NCBI RefSeq assembly: GCF_016863495.1
Contig: NZ_BOOZ01000015.1
Span: 124,001-188,000, forward strand
Origin: Micromonospora andamanensis
GTDB taxonomy: Bacteria > Actinomycetota > Actinomycetes > Mycobacteriales > Micromonosporaceae
Length of the DNA: 64,000 nt
Reading direction: 5' to 3'
Position 1 is the first letter of the stretch. Each line of letters opens with the position of its first letter. Positions 8,670 to 17,302 of this stretch are shown here, one piece after another. The notes beneath the pieces were generated by a model. It ran no database searches. It saw nothing but the letters and a program-made list of their open reading frames with translations, and was not told where the DNA came from. Position numbers and translations under genes: made by a program.

Positions 8670-8897
8670 CTAGGACGGCCACCCCCGACGTCGGCCGGTG
8701 AGCCCGAGGACCCGGTCAAGCAGGGGAGCATCGTCGGGCTGGGTGATCGACGGCCCGAACGGGCCGGCGGTGCCGTCGCTGCTGGCCTGTTGGGACACCA
8801 GGCGGTGGACCGCGTCGAGGGTCTGGTCATCGACGTCGTACGGCTGCCCGGTCGCGCTGGCCAGATCCCAGCCGTTCGCTTCCCTCCTCGTGAACAC
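8670..8897 (-). CDS. Small hypothetical protein
   Basis: This 75-residue frame lies 9 bases downstream of the AraC regulator on the same strand. Its composition is balanced (acidic and polar residues such as DVDDQTLDAVHRLVSQQ) rather than the Arg/Pro-rich pattern of shadow frames, which favours real coding. I recognise no family. An internal GAGGAGGGAA could also serve a shorter start. Evidence for expression is limited to context. Confidence 0.4.
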   Translation of the reverse strand: MFTRREANGWDLASATGQPYDVDDQTLDAVHRLVSQQASSDGTAGPFGPSITQPDDAPLLDRVLGLTGRRRGWPS

Positions 8898-8906
8898 CCC
8901 CGCACG

Positions 8907-9923
8907 CTACGCGCCCGGACCGACAACGCGGTCCGGACCAGCGGCCGGTGCCGGTGCGCCCGGTGCGGCGTCGCGCCACTGGGTGGGGGTCACGCCGTGT
9001 TCGGCGCGGAAGCGTTTGATGAAGTAGCTGACGTCGGGGTAGCCGACCCGGCGACTGATCGCCGCCACCGTCAGGTTGGTGTCGGTCAGCAGCAGGCGGG
9101 CCTGCTGCATCCGGCGCTGCGCGATCCACCGCTGCACGGTCCGGCCGGTCCTGCGGCGTACCACAGTGGTGAGATGCCCGGCGGTGAGCGCCAGTTCGGC
9201 GGCGACGTCGGCAAGCGAGATGGGCTCCTGGTAGCGCCGCTCGATCACCTCGAAGACGGCCGCGAGCAGCGGTTCCTCCGCCGAACGCAGCTGGTCGGCG
9301 ACGGCTGTCGGCAGCCGGGCCGCGGCCACCAGCAACAGGGTCAGGTGGGCGAGGGCGGCCTCCTGGTGACCGTCGCGCCGGGCGCGCAACTCGGCGTCGA
9401 GTGACCCGAGGCGCTCGACCCAGCCCGCCCGGTCGGATGGCGGGATACGCAGGCGCTGTGCCCGGTGGGTGCCGTGGGCGAACGGGAGAAGCAACGGGTG
9501 CGACCGCCACGACGAGTAGGCCCCCGACGCACCGGGCCGTACCACGTCGGTCGGGAACCACACAGCCCAGCCGTCGGTGACAGTCGCCTCGATCGGGTCG
9601 AGGAAGGAGACGACCTGCCCCGGTGCGATGACGAACAGGTCTCCGTCGGTCACCGCCCACCTGCGGCTGTCGATCACCAGCCGCCCGTCCGCCCGGTGCG
9701 CGTAGAAGAGCACCAGGAAGTCGTGGGTGTGCGCGCCGGCCGGGCCCACGACCGGCGTGTCCGGTCGGACGCGGGCCACGGCGACCGGGGCGACGCCGGC
9801 TGTCCGGCCGAACCCGATGACCGGCACACCCTGTCCGGTCACTCCGATTGCGCGCGGCGCTGGAACCGAACTTCGTCCTATCCGGTCCACAGTTACGCCA
9901 TTGCCCACGGTGTCGCGCTCCAT
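8907..9923 (-). CDS. AraC-family transcriptional regulator with cupin-type sensor
   Basis: The 338-residue protein has an N-terminal AraC-type cupin sensor (HTHDFLVLFYAHRADG, then a GDLFVIAPGQV strand pair) and a C-terminal double helix-turn-helix (ISLADVAAELALTAGHLTTVVRR and the YPDVSYFIKRFR signature). I chose the ATG at 9923 (MERDTVG) rather than a longer frame start at 9998. It is divergent from a methyltransferase gene with about 45 bases between starts and may control it. A 13-bp direct repeat with a CGAAnTTCG core occurs at 9865-9877, inside its own 5' coding end, and at 9939-9951, between the two starts. Confidence 0.88.
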   Translation of the reverse strand: MERDTVGNGVTVDRIGRSSVPAPRAIGVTGQGVPVIGFGRTAGVAPVAVARVRPDTPVVGPAGAHTHDFLVLFYAHRADGRLVIDSRRWAVTDGDLFVIAPGQVVSFLDPIEATVTDGWAVWFPTDVVRPGASGAYSSWRSHPLLLPFAHGTHRAQRLRIPPSDRAGWVERLGSLDAELRARRDGHQEAALAHLTLLLVAAARLPTAVADQLRSAEEPLLAAVFEVIERRYQEPISLADVAAELALTAGHLTTVVRRRTGRTVQRWIAQRRMQQARLLLTDTNLTVAAISRRVGYPDVSYFIKRFRAEHGVTPTQWRDAAPGAPAPAAGPDRVVGPGA

Positions 9924-9951
9924 GACGCTGAGAGTACGACCGAACTTCGTC
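9865..9951. promoter_or_regulatory. Two copies of a 13-bp CGAAnTTCG site
   Basis: The sequence ACCGAACTTCGTC is present at 9865-9877 and again, identically, at 9939-9951. The core is a quasi-palindrome. One copy is in the intergenic gap and the other inside the araC 5' end. They are candidate autoregulatory sites; assignment is inferred. Confidence 0.5.
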
Positions 9952-9967
9952 TGACATGGAGCACCGA

Positions 9968-10618
9968 ATGGCCGGGAAGCACCACCCCGATCACGCACAG
10001 CAGTACCTGCCCGGCATGGGTAGGCACTGGCTGCTTCCGCTCTACGATCCGTTCTCCCGCCTCGCGGGCATCGGGCGGATCCACGGACAACTGATGGACC
10101 GGGCCAACCTCCGGTCCGGCCAGCGGATCCTGGAGATCGGCTGCGGCACCGGCAACCTGCTGACCGCGCTCGGGCGCCGACTGCCCGGCATCGACGCGTT
10201 GGGCATCGACCCGGACCCGGCCGCGCTGCGCCGGGCGCGCCGCAAGGCGGCCCGGCGCAGGCTACCGATCCGATACGAGCAGGCGTTCGCCGGCGCGCTA
10301 CCCCTGCCCGACGACAGCGTCGACCGGGTGCTCTCCGCGTTCATGCTGCACCACCTCGACAGCGACGAACACACCCGGGCGCTGGGCGAGGTCAGGCGGG
10401 TGCTGCGTCCCGGCGGCGAACTGCACGTCCTCGACTTCGACGGCACCCCGTCCGGACGGGGAGGGGGTAGGGCTCACCGCAACCCTCGGCTCGCCGCCAG
10501 CCTCCCCGAGCGGGTACTGGCCGCGCTTGTCGACGCCGGCCTGACCGGCGTCGCGCCTAACGGCGGGGGCACGGCGTGGTTCGGCCGCTTCGCCTTCTAC
10601 CGGGCCGAGGCATCCTGA
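9968..10618 (+). CDS. Class I SAM-dependent methyltransferase
   Basis: The 216-residue product has SAM-binding motif I (ILEIGCGTGNLL), an acidic post-I residue (GIDPDP), the ALPLPDDSVDRVLSAFMLHHL block and VLRPGGELHVLD, all typical of the Methyltransf_11/25 group. ATG 9968 is preferred over 9956 because GGAG at 9958-9961 gives good spacing. The methyl acceptor is unknown; the family covers small molecules, lipids and quinones. It is divergent from an AraC regulator. Confidence 0.88.
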   Translation: MAGKHHPDHAQQYLPGMGRHWLLPLYDPFSRLAGIGRIHGQLMDRANLRSGQRILEIGCGTGNLLTALGRRLPGIDALGIDPDPAALRRARRKAARRRLPIRYEQAFAGALPLPDDSVDRVLSAFMLHHLDSDEHTRALGEVRRVLRPGGELHVLDFDGTPSGRGGGRAHRNPRLAASLPERVLAALVDAGLTGVAPNGGGTAWFGRFAFYRAEAS

Positions 10619-10667
10619 GGAGGACACCGCAGCCGGCCGTGGGCACCGCGGCCGCACCGCTGTCGGC

Positions 10668-12725
10668 TCAGTGCAGCGGGCGGCCGTACGCGTCGGGTAC
10701 CCCGGACTTGCGGTGGAAGTAGGCGTTCAGCTGGTCCCGCCACTCGCGCGCGCACCGCAGCTGCTCGTCGAGCCGCTCGGTCACCCGGGCGTGCACCGCC
10801 GCGTCCACCAGCCCGACAAGCGGCTTCCAGCGCAGGCAGGCCGCCTCCACCTCGGCCACCCCGTCGAAGTGGGTGTCGTAGATGTGCTGGATGACGGTGC
10901 GACCGCTGTGCAGCACGTGCTCGTACGGCACGTGGTGGAAGAAGAGCAGCAGCTCGTCGGGGCAGGTGACCGAGGATTCGTACACCCGGGACCACGGCCG
11001 CGGGTACTGGGCGGTGAAGCCGGTGCCGGTGGCGCGGGTACGATCCACGCCCACCCCGTCGCGGTCGGCGAAATGGTACGTGCCCCACGGGGTGTACTCG
11101 TATCCGTCGACGTCCGGGCCGTAGTGGTGCCCCGGCCGCACCATGAACCCCACGCCCAGCGGGGCGGTGTAGCGCTCGTAGGTACGCCACGAGTCGTCCA
11201 TGATCTCGTGCAGGGTGCGGCGGAGCAGGTCCGGGTCGGCGCTGGTCTCCGGATGGAAGGTCAGCTCGATCCACTCGTCGAGCAGCTCCGCCGGTCGCAG
11301 CCGCGGATCCCAGGCGAGCCGGCCGAAGGCGTACAGGTTGGCCTGGGCCAACGGGTGCCCGGTCCAGAACGGGTCGTCGCCCACGTTGGAGACGGCGACC
11401 AGGCCGCCGCCGTCGGCGGCCACGTCGGCGACGGTACGTCCGTCGTCGCCCCACCCGAACCGCAGCACCTCGCTCCACCAGGGAGCCAGATAGCAGACGT
11501 GCCGCTGCTGGCCGGTGTACTCCTGGGTCGCCTGGAACTCCACAGCCTTCAGGGTGGCGGGCATCGCGGTGATCACCGGGGAGACGGGTTCCCGGGTCTG
11601 GAAGTCCAACGGGCCGTGCTTGACCTGCACGATGACGTTGCCCCGGAAGCGGCCGTCGAGCGGGGCGAAGTGGTCGAACGCGGCCCGTGCACGGTCGGTC
11701 GAGCGGTCGCGCCAGTCCTGCCGATGGTTGTAGACGAAGGCCCGCCAGTGCACCACACCGCCGTGCGGCGCCAACGCCTCGGCGAGCAGGTTCGCACCGT
11801 CGGCGTGGTCGCGGCCGTAACTGAACGGACCCGGTTGTCCCTCCGAGTCGGCCTTGACCACGTAGCCGCCGAAGTCGGGAATGCGGGCGTACACCGCCCG
11901 GGTGGTCTCGGCCCACCAGGCCCGCACCGCGTCGTCGAGCGGGTCCGCGGTGGGCAGCCCGGCGAGCACGACAGGCGCGGCGAAGGTGACCGACAGGTGC
12001 ACCCGGATGCCGTACGGGCGAAACTCGTCGGCGATCTCGGCGACGTCGTCGAGCCGCTCGGTGAGCAGCCGCGCCTCGGTGGCGTGGACGTTCACGTTGT
12101 TCACCGCCACCGCGTTGATCCCGCAGGCGGCCAGCAGCCGCGCGTACGCCCGCACCCGGGCGCGGTCACGCCGGGGCCGGCCGTCGTGCCAGAAGATCGA
12201 CCCGCCGGCGTAGCCGCGCTCGACCTGCCCCATCACCGGGTGCACGTCGACGTTGTCCCAGTGGTCGAGCATCCGGCGGTCCATCGCGGGGCGGTGCGGC
12301 TGCGCCGCGTGCGGTGCGCCGAATGCCGCCTCGCCGAGGCGGATCAGGTGGAACAGCCCGTGCAGCAGCCCGGCCGGCTGGTCGGCGAGCAGCACCGTGA
12401 CCTCGCCGTGGCGGGCCAGCGCGTAGCCCTCCGCGCCGAGCGGCCCACCGTCGACGGCGTGCAGGTCGGTCAGGGCGGCGTCGAGTTCCGCCGGGCCGCC
12501 GTCGCCGACCGCCGCGACCAGGGCGAGCACGAGGGCCGGTGGCGGCCCTTCGGTGTCCCGCCGGACGCTGCCGCCGTGCTCGGCGCAGGCCCGCTCGACC
12601 TCGGCGAAGACGGTGTCGACGAGCCGTCCCGCGCCGCGGACGAGGCAGTGCCGCGAGCCGATCGCGCGGAACACCTCGGACGGCAACCAGGCGGGGTGGA
12701 CGTCGGTCGGAGCGGGGCCGGTCAT
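10668..12725 (-). CDS. Alpha-glucuronidase, GH67
   Basis: The 685-residue protein matches the length and motifs of GH67 alpha-glucuronidases: the NGP-type segment KHGPLDFQTREPVSP, the GYVVKADSEGQPGP loop with catalytic-region acids, and RFGWGDDGRTVADVAADGGGLVAVSN. These intracellular enzymes remove (4-O-methyl)glucuronic acid from the ends of xylo-oligosaccharides, which suits an organism that imports hemicellulose fragments. No signal peptide is evident. I set the start at ATG 12725; the frame is open upstream to 12794 but that part is not family-like. A perfect palindrome at 12764-12775 lies upstream as a candidate operator. Confidence 0.92.
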   Translation of the reverse strand: MTGPAPTDVHPAWLPSEVFRAIGSRHCLVRGAGRLVDTVFAEVERACAEHGGSVRRDTEGPPPALVLALVAAVGDGGPAELDAALTDLHAVDGGPLGAEGYALARHGEVTVLLADQPAGLLHGLFHLIRLGEAAFGAPHAAQPHRPAMDRRMLDHWDNVDVHPVMGQVERGYAGGSIFWHDGRPRRDRARVRAYARLLAACGINAVAVNNVNVHATEARLLTERLDDVAEIADEFRPYGIRVHLSVTFAAPVVLAGLPTADPLDDAVRAWWAETTRAVYARIPDFGGYVVKADSEGQPGPFSYGRDHADGANLLAEALAPHGGVVHWRAFVYNHRQDWRDRSTDRARAAFDHFAPLDGRFRGNVIVQVKHGPLDFQTREPVSPVITAMPATLKAVEFQATQEYTGQQRHVCYLAPWWSEVLRFGWGDDGRTVADVAADGGGLVAVSNVGDDPFWTGHPLAQANLYAFGRLAWDPRLRPAELLDEWIELTFHPETSADPDLLRRTLHEIMDDSWRTYERYTAPLGVGFMVRPGHHYGPDVDGYEYTPWGTYHFADRDGVGVDRTRATGTGFTAQYPRPWSRVYESSVTCPDELLLFFHHVPYEHVLHSGRTVIQHIYDTHFDGVAEVEAACLRWKPLVGLVDAAVHARVTERLDEQLRCAREWRDQLNAYFHRKSGVPDAYGRPLH

Positions 12726-12763
12726 TGCGCAGATCGTAACGTTCCCACCAAAGGCGTCAAGAT

Positions 12764-12775
12764 ACTTCCGGAAGT
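12764..12775. promoter_or_regulatory. Palindrome upstream of alpha-glucuronidase
   Basis: ACTTCCGGAAGT is a perfect 12-bp palindrome 39 bases upstream of the GH67 start. A partial repeat of the half site (GTTCCGG) follows it. It is a plausible repressor site for sugar control; no regulator is assigned. Confidence 0.45.
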
Positions 12776-12848
12776 TCCGGCGGTCGGCGGACACGCCCCG
12801 GAGAGCGCGCCCGCCGACCTGCCGACCCGGTCGGCGGACCGTGCCGCC

Positions 12849-13718
12849 TCAGGCCGGTTCGACGGGCAGCCACAGCTCGCAGGTGGCGGTGCTGAAGTCG
12901 GCCGACCGATCGAGGATCGCGACGATCGACGGCCCGGGCCGCAGTCGCCACGGGTTCGACGGGAACCACTCGGCGGCGGTGGCGGCCCAGGTCTGTTGCA
13001 GGGCCTGCGGATACGGGCCGGCGGTGCGGAAGATCGCCCAGGTGCCGGGCGGCGCCTCGATGCTGTCGAGGTCGTCGGGGACCGGGCTGTCCCCGGCGAC
13101 GGCGACCCCGTGCAGGTAGGTCAGCTCGGTGCCCTCGACGGCGTCGGGGTCGACGCCGTCGGTGACCTGGAGCAGACCGCCCGGTTCGGTGTCAGCGAGG
13201 TCCTTGAGCCGCTGGTGCTCCTCGGCCGGCAACGCGGCGACGTGCCGTTGGATGTGCGGGTTGACGCCCTGGTGGATGAGCGGAACCCGGGTGGCGTGTC
13301 CGATGAGCCGGAACGCGGGGCGGTCGACGATGCGGGTGTCCACGGGGGTGCTCCCTTCGACGGTCAGGCGGAACCTGAGTTGTGGTTGGGTACGAAGGGG
13401 GCCTCCGTCACGGCGGACGTCACCGGGTCCGGTGCCGTGGACGGCCCGGAACGCGCGGCCGAACGCCTCCGTGGAGCCGTACCCGTACCGCACCGCGATG
13501 CTGAGCAGGTCGTCCGCGCCCCGCACGACGTCGGCGGCGGCGACTGTCATGCGCCGCCGACGCACGTACTCCGACAGCGGTATGCCGGCCAGCGACGAGA
13601 ACATCCGCCGCAGGTGGTACTCGGTCGTGCCGAGCGCCCGGGCCGCTGCGGTGACGTCGAGTTCCTCGGTGAGGTGCTCCTCGACGAGATCGACGAGCCG
13701 GTTGAGTGCCGAGATCAT
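12849..13718 (-). CDS. AraC-family regulator with GyrI-like effector domain
   Basis: The 289-residue protein starts with two AraC helix-turn-helix units (residues about 1-105: DVTAAARALGTTEYHLRRMFSSLAG, GSTEAFGRAFRAVHG) and continues with a GyrI-like small-molecule binding domain (about 125-289, ending ATCELWLPV). This domain order is typical of the Rob/SoxS-GyrI group that senses drugs or metabolites. The ATG at 13718 has a strong GGGAGG motif. The longer open frame upstream was rejected as shadow. It lies upstream of GH67 on the same strand, but the 123-base gap with its own palindrome suggests separate promoters. Confidence 0.88.
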   Translation of the reverse strand: MISALNRLVDLVEEHLTEELDVTAAARALGTTEYHLRRMFSSLAGIPLSEYVRRRRMTVAAADVVRGADDLLSIAVRYGYGSTEAFGRAFRAVHGTGPGDVRRDGGPLRTQPQLRFRLTVEGSTPVDTRIVDRPAFRLIGHATRVPLIHQGVNPHIQRHVAALPAEEHQRLKDLADTEPGGLLQVTDGVDPDAVEGTELTYLHGVAVAGDSPVPDDLDSIEAPPGTWAIFRTAGPYPQALQQTWAATAAEWFPSNPWRLRPGPSIVAILDRSADFSTATCELWLPVEPA

Positions 13719-13884
13719 AAGGCCTCCCTTCGACGTCAAGCCTGGCTCGCGCGGCCCTGGCCGCGCCCGATCCTGCTGGCCCGATCCGATCATGTGGGGG
13801 CCCGACGGCGCCCCCGACGCGCCCGTTTGGGGCGCTGGTGGGCGGGTAGACGCCGGATCCGCGCGGCGAGAGGGGTAGGACGAG

Positions 13885-14289
13885 GTGGACGACGACCAGT
13901 TCATCGATTCCGTGGCGAACCGCACCGGGACCTCGGCCGAGCAGGCGACCGCGATCGCGCGGGCGACGCTCACCACCCTGGCGGAACGGATCGACGGCGG
14001 CGAGGCGCGTGATCTCGCCGCTCACCTGCCGGAGGGGCTGCGGGCGTACGCGTTCGGCCCGCGTGAGGACGCCGAGCGCTTCGGGCTCGACGTGTTCGTG
14101 CAGCGGGTAGCTGGTCGGGCCGATGTCGACCCCGACCTGGCCGCCGCCGGCATCCGCGCGGTCCTCGACACCCTTCGCGAGGCTGTCGAGGCCGGTCAGT
14201 ACGACGACGTCATCGCCTTCCTGCCGGCGGAGTTCTGGCAGGTGGCGAATCCGGCCCCGCAGTACGACGCGCACCGCGACCGGGGCTGA
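13885..14289 (+). CDS. DUF2267 protein
   Basis: This 134-residue all-helical protein fits DUF2267: an N-terminal helix pair with AEQATAIARATLTTLAERI, the conserved LAAHLPEGLR segment, then a second similar half with VLDTLREAVEAG and IAFLPAEFW. The two halves look like an internal duplication, as is common in this family. Its function is unknown. The start is GTG with AGGACGAG just upstream. It converges with the roadblock gene at 14305. Confidence 0.85.
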   Translation: MDDDQFIDSVANRTGTSAEQATAIARATLTTLAERIDGGEARDLAAHLPEGLRAYAFGPREDAERFGLDVFVQRVAGRADVDPDLAAAGIRAVLDTLREAVEAGQYDDVIAFLPAEFWQVANPAPQYDAHRDRG

Positions 14290-14304
14290 CCGCGCCGCCG
14301 AGGG

Positions 14305-14727
14305 TCACCGCAGCAGGGCGCCCTCGGCGACCGGCTCCAGGTACACCGGCAGGTGGTCACCGGCCTGGGCGACGAACATGGCCACCTCGTACGCCATGTC
14401 GCCGACCTCCGCGTCGCCGTCGATACCGACGGCCAGGACGGCACCGTTGCCGGTGGTGGCGTGGAACAGGAACGCCCGGGACATCTGCACCACCACCTGG
14501 TGCAGCTCGCCGTCGCCGCAGACCCGGGCGGCGGCCAGGCCCAGCGCCTGAAGCCCACAGACCATGCTGGACAGTTGGCTGGCGAGTTCGTCGTCGATGC
14601 CCCGGGAGGCGCCCAGCAGCAGCCCGTCCGGGGAGAGCACCACCGCGAACTGGGCACCCGGCACGCGGTCGACGATGTTGTCGAGCGCGCGGCCGAGGTT
14701 GTCGGCGGTGGCCACCGCAGAAGTCAT
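14305..14727 (-). CDS. Roadblock/LC7-domain protein
   Basis: The 140-residue product is a single roadblock/LC7 domain (LDNIVDRVPGAQFAVVLSPDGLLLGAS, then the GNGAVLAVGIDGDAEVG strand block). In actinomycetes such proteins are usually partners of small GTPases in conservon-type systems (CvnB). Here no conservon histidine kinase or Ras-like CvnD is present. Instead it follows the LuxR/IniR-like regulator by 49 bases on the same strand, so it may belong to the ini-like locus. ATG 14727 is preceded by AGAGGA. Confidence 0.88.
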   Translation of the reverse strand: MTSAVATADNLGRALDNIVDRVPGAQFAVVLSPDGLLLGASRGIDDELASQLSSMVCGLQALGLAAARVCGDGELHQVVVQMSRAFLFHATTGNGAVLAVGIDGDAEVGDMAYEVAMFVAQAGDHLPVYLEPVAEGALLR

Positions 14728-14776
14728 GGCAGGTCCTCTCGTTGGGTGGAGCCGGTGGAGACCGGCCGGTCCGGGC

Positions 14777-17302
14777 TCAGTTCGCGGCCCGTCGGGGCCA
14801 GGGCTGTCCGTTCGTGGTGTACGACGGGTCCGCCAGAATGGTTCGAAGCAGGGCCAACAGGTCGGTGCGGTTGGCACAGTTCAGCCGCGAACGCATCCGG
14901 GCGACGTGATGCTCCACAGTCTTGGCCGAGATGAACAACCGGTCCCCGATCTCCCGGTAGGTGAGACCGGCGACCACAAGTTCGGCCACTTCCCGCTCCC
15001 GGTCGCTGAGCCGGTGCGAGACGGCACCGGCCGCCGGCTTGCGGTCCTCAGCTGCGGACCGTCCCTGGAGTGCCCGCGCGCAGTCCAGCAGCGCCGTCAT
15101 CGCCCGCCGGTCGGCGGTGCGGATGGCGGCCTGCCCGGCCAACCGGGCGCCGTCCCAGCACAGGCCGGTGTCGTGCAGGCCCCGGGCGGCGGCTTCGACC
15201 CGGACCGCGTCCACGGTGCCGCGCAGCACCTCCAGCCAGCACTCGGCGGCGGCGGCCACCACCGCGGCGTACCGGCTGTGGCCGGCGGCGGCGACCAGGG
15301 CGCTGACATGCTGGTCGGCGGCGGCGGGGTCGTCGGTGAGGATCGCCGCGTGCAGCCCGCTCCAGTGCAGCGGCGTACGCCACAGGGGCGGATCGGCGAG
15401 CCGGCCGAGCAACTCGTGCGCGGTCCGCAGGTAGGGCTGGAGCCGATCCAGGTCACCCAGCCGGGCACCGGCGATGGCCAGTTCGCCGAGTGGCAGCAGC
15501 GTGAACAGGTCGACCGGGTGGCGGACCACCGCCTCCAGGGCGGGTACCCAGCCGCGCTGCAACGCGCCGAGGTCGCTGGCGCGCCGGGCGATCCCCATGG
15601 TCAGCCCGGCGGCGAAGAGCAGGTCGCGGGACTCCAGCCCGACGCCGGCGGTGGCCTGGGCGAGTTGCTCACCGGCGGCGGCGATCCGCCCCCGGGCCAT
15701 CAGGATCCAGGCCCGCAGCAGCCGGTGCCGGCCGGTGAGCAGCGGCCCGCCGATCCCGCTGGCCAGGGCGCGGTCGAGGACCCGCTCGGCGATGTCCAGT
15801 TCGCCGCAGTGCACGGCGGTCAGCGCCGCCAGCGCGGCGGGACTGTCCGGCAGCAGCACCGCCCGCCCGTCGGGCTCCAGCAGGGCTGCCGCCTGCACGA
15901 GGGTGGACAGGGCCGCCGACGGTGTCCCGTGGACGCTTTCGCGTACCCCGGCGGCCATCAGCCGGGCGGCGCCGGCCGGCAGGGTCGGTGGGCTGTCCTG
16001 GGTGGGTTCGGGATGGTCGCTCGGACGGCCGGTGGCGAGCGCGCCGACCACGGCGAAGGCGTGCGCGCTCGCCCCGCCGGACCAGCGGTACAGCTCCACG
16101 CTGCGGTCGGTCTGTCCACGGTGGGCCAGGGCGGTGGCGGCGACCAGGGCGGCCTCGGCCCGGCCGGCCGGCGACGCGGTGGTGAGCAGCCGGTCGGCCA
16201 GCCGCAGCGCGAGGTCCAGATCACCGGCGAGGGCTGCGGCGACCGCCTGCCGTCCGCCGGTGGGTCGGCCGGCGGCGCCGGCCGCCGCGAACAACTCGGC
16301 GGCCAACGCCGGTTCGCCGCCGAGGGCCTCCTCCGCCGCCGCCTCCAGGGTGGCCGCCGGGCAGTCACCGGCCACGCCGGCCGCCAGCAGCGAGCGCACC
16401 AGCGGCAGCACCGGTGCGCCCCGGCTCAGCGCGAGCTCGCTGAGCAGGTGCCAGACCGCGGTACGGTCGGCGGCCGGGCTCAACGCGGTCACCGCCCGCC
16501 CGACCAACGGGGTGGGCCGACCGTCGGCGCTGAGCAGACCTGCCGCCCGGGCTTCGGCGACGAGGTCGTCGATCTCGGCCGGTTCACGATTCAGCAGCGG
16601 GCGCAGCGCCTCGGTGGGCAGCGGCACCCCGGCGGCCAGCGCGATCAGCAACCGTCGTACGTCGGAAGCCAGGTGCTCCAGGTCGGGCCCGAGGTACAGC
16701 AGCGCCTGGCGGGGCGGTTCCGTCGGTATGCCTGCCGTCTCGTGCTCGCGCAGCCCGTCGACGAGCCACCCCACGTGGCGGGGCACCCCACCGGTCTGGG
16801 TGTGCACGAAGTCGACAAGCTCCGGGCGGCGGCCGAGGCGGGGCACGGCGGCGAGGTACGCGGCGGTGCGCGCCCGGGTGAACGGGGTGAGCAGGAGTTG
16901 GCGTCCCTCGCGGCGCAGCGTGTCGGTCAACTCGACAAGGGCCGCGGGTCGGGGCCATGGCCGGTAGCTGACCGCGATCCGGTGCCGGCGGTCGGCCACC
17001 AGCCGCCGCAGGGTCCGCAGCCGGTCGTCGTCGAGCAGGTGGGCGTCGTCGATCAGCAGTACCGCGTCGGGGTCGCACGCGTCGTCGGTCGCCGGTACCT
17101 CGGTGTGCGTGGTGACACCGCCCTGGGCGTAGCGACCGGCCAGTTCCTGGAGGTAGGTGGTGCGGCCGTGGCCGCCCGGGCCGGTCACTCCGAGTGCGAG
17201 CGGCGCGGCCGGTTCGGCGGTGATCGCGTCGAGCAGGTCGGTCGGTTCGGCGTCGAGGACCAGCGGGCTGTCCGCCACGGCGCTCGTCATCATGGCGGTC
17301 AT
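14777..17302 (-). CDS. Large ATPase-LuxR regulator, IniR-like
   Basis: The 841-residue protein has an N-terminal P-loop (Walker A GPGGHGRT at residues 41-48; Walker B VLLIDDAHLL near 81-90), a long helical repeat region, and a C-terminal LuxR helix-turn-helix (LSDREREVAELVVAGLTYREIGDRL..KTVEHHVARMRSRL). Length and order match LAL/MalT-like regulators and also IniR of mycobacteria, which controls iniBAC. Because iniB-, iniA- and iniC-like genes are read divergently from the next promoter, an IniR-type role is a reasonable inference. The start overlaps the Hsp70 gene's stop (ATGA). Confidence 0.88.
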   Translation of the reverse strand: MTAMMTSAVADSPLVLDAEPTDLLDAITAEPAAPLALGVTGPGGHGRTTYLQELAGRYAQGGVTTHTEVPATDDACDPDAVLLIDDAHLLDDDRLRTLRRLVADRRHRIAVSYRPWPRPAALVELTDTLRREGRQLLLTPFTRARTAAYLAAVPRLGRRPELVDFVHTQTGGVPRHVGWLVDGLREHETAGIPTEPPRQALLYLGPDLEHLASDVRRLLIALAAGVPLPTEALRPLLNREPAEIDDLVAEARAAGLLSADGRPTPLVGRAVTALSPAADRTAVWHLLSELALSRGAPVLPLVRSLLAAGVAGDCPAATLEAAAEEALGGEPALAAELFAAAGAAGRPTGGRQAVAAALAGDLDLALRLADRLLTTASPAGRAEAALVAATALAHRGQTDRSVELYRWSGGASAHAFAVVGALATGRPSDHPEPTQDSPPTLPAGAARLMAAGVRESVHGTPSAALSTLVQAAALLEPDGRAVLLPDSPAALAALTAVHCGELDIAERVLDRALASGIGGPLLTGRHRLLRAWILMARGRIAAAGEQLAQATAGVGLESRDLLFAAGLTMGIARRASDLGALQRGWVPALEAVVRHPVDLFTLLPLGELAIAGARLGDLDRLQPYLRTAHELLGRLADPPLWRTPLHWSGLHAAILTDDPAAADQHVSALVAAAGHSRYAAVVAAAAECWLEVLRGTVDAVRVEAAARGLHDTGLCWDGARLAGQAAIRTADRRAMTALLDCARALQGRSAAEDRKPAAGAVSHRLSDREREVAELVVAGLTYREIGDRLFISAKTVEHHVARMRSRLNCANRTDLLALLRTILADPSYTTNGQPWPRRAAN

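Noticed and set aside
10671..14012. A 1113-codon open frame on the plus strand across the GH67 and AraC genes
   Set aside because: It is antisense to two clearly recognisable genes and has the Arg/Gly/Pro/His-rich composition of GC-rich shadow frames, with no domain.
14305..14727. A conservon (Cvn) operon around the roadblock protein
   Set aside because: There is no CvnA-type sensor kinase, DUF742 protein or CvnD-type GTPase next to it.
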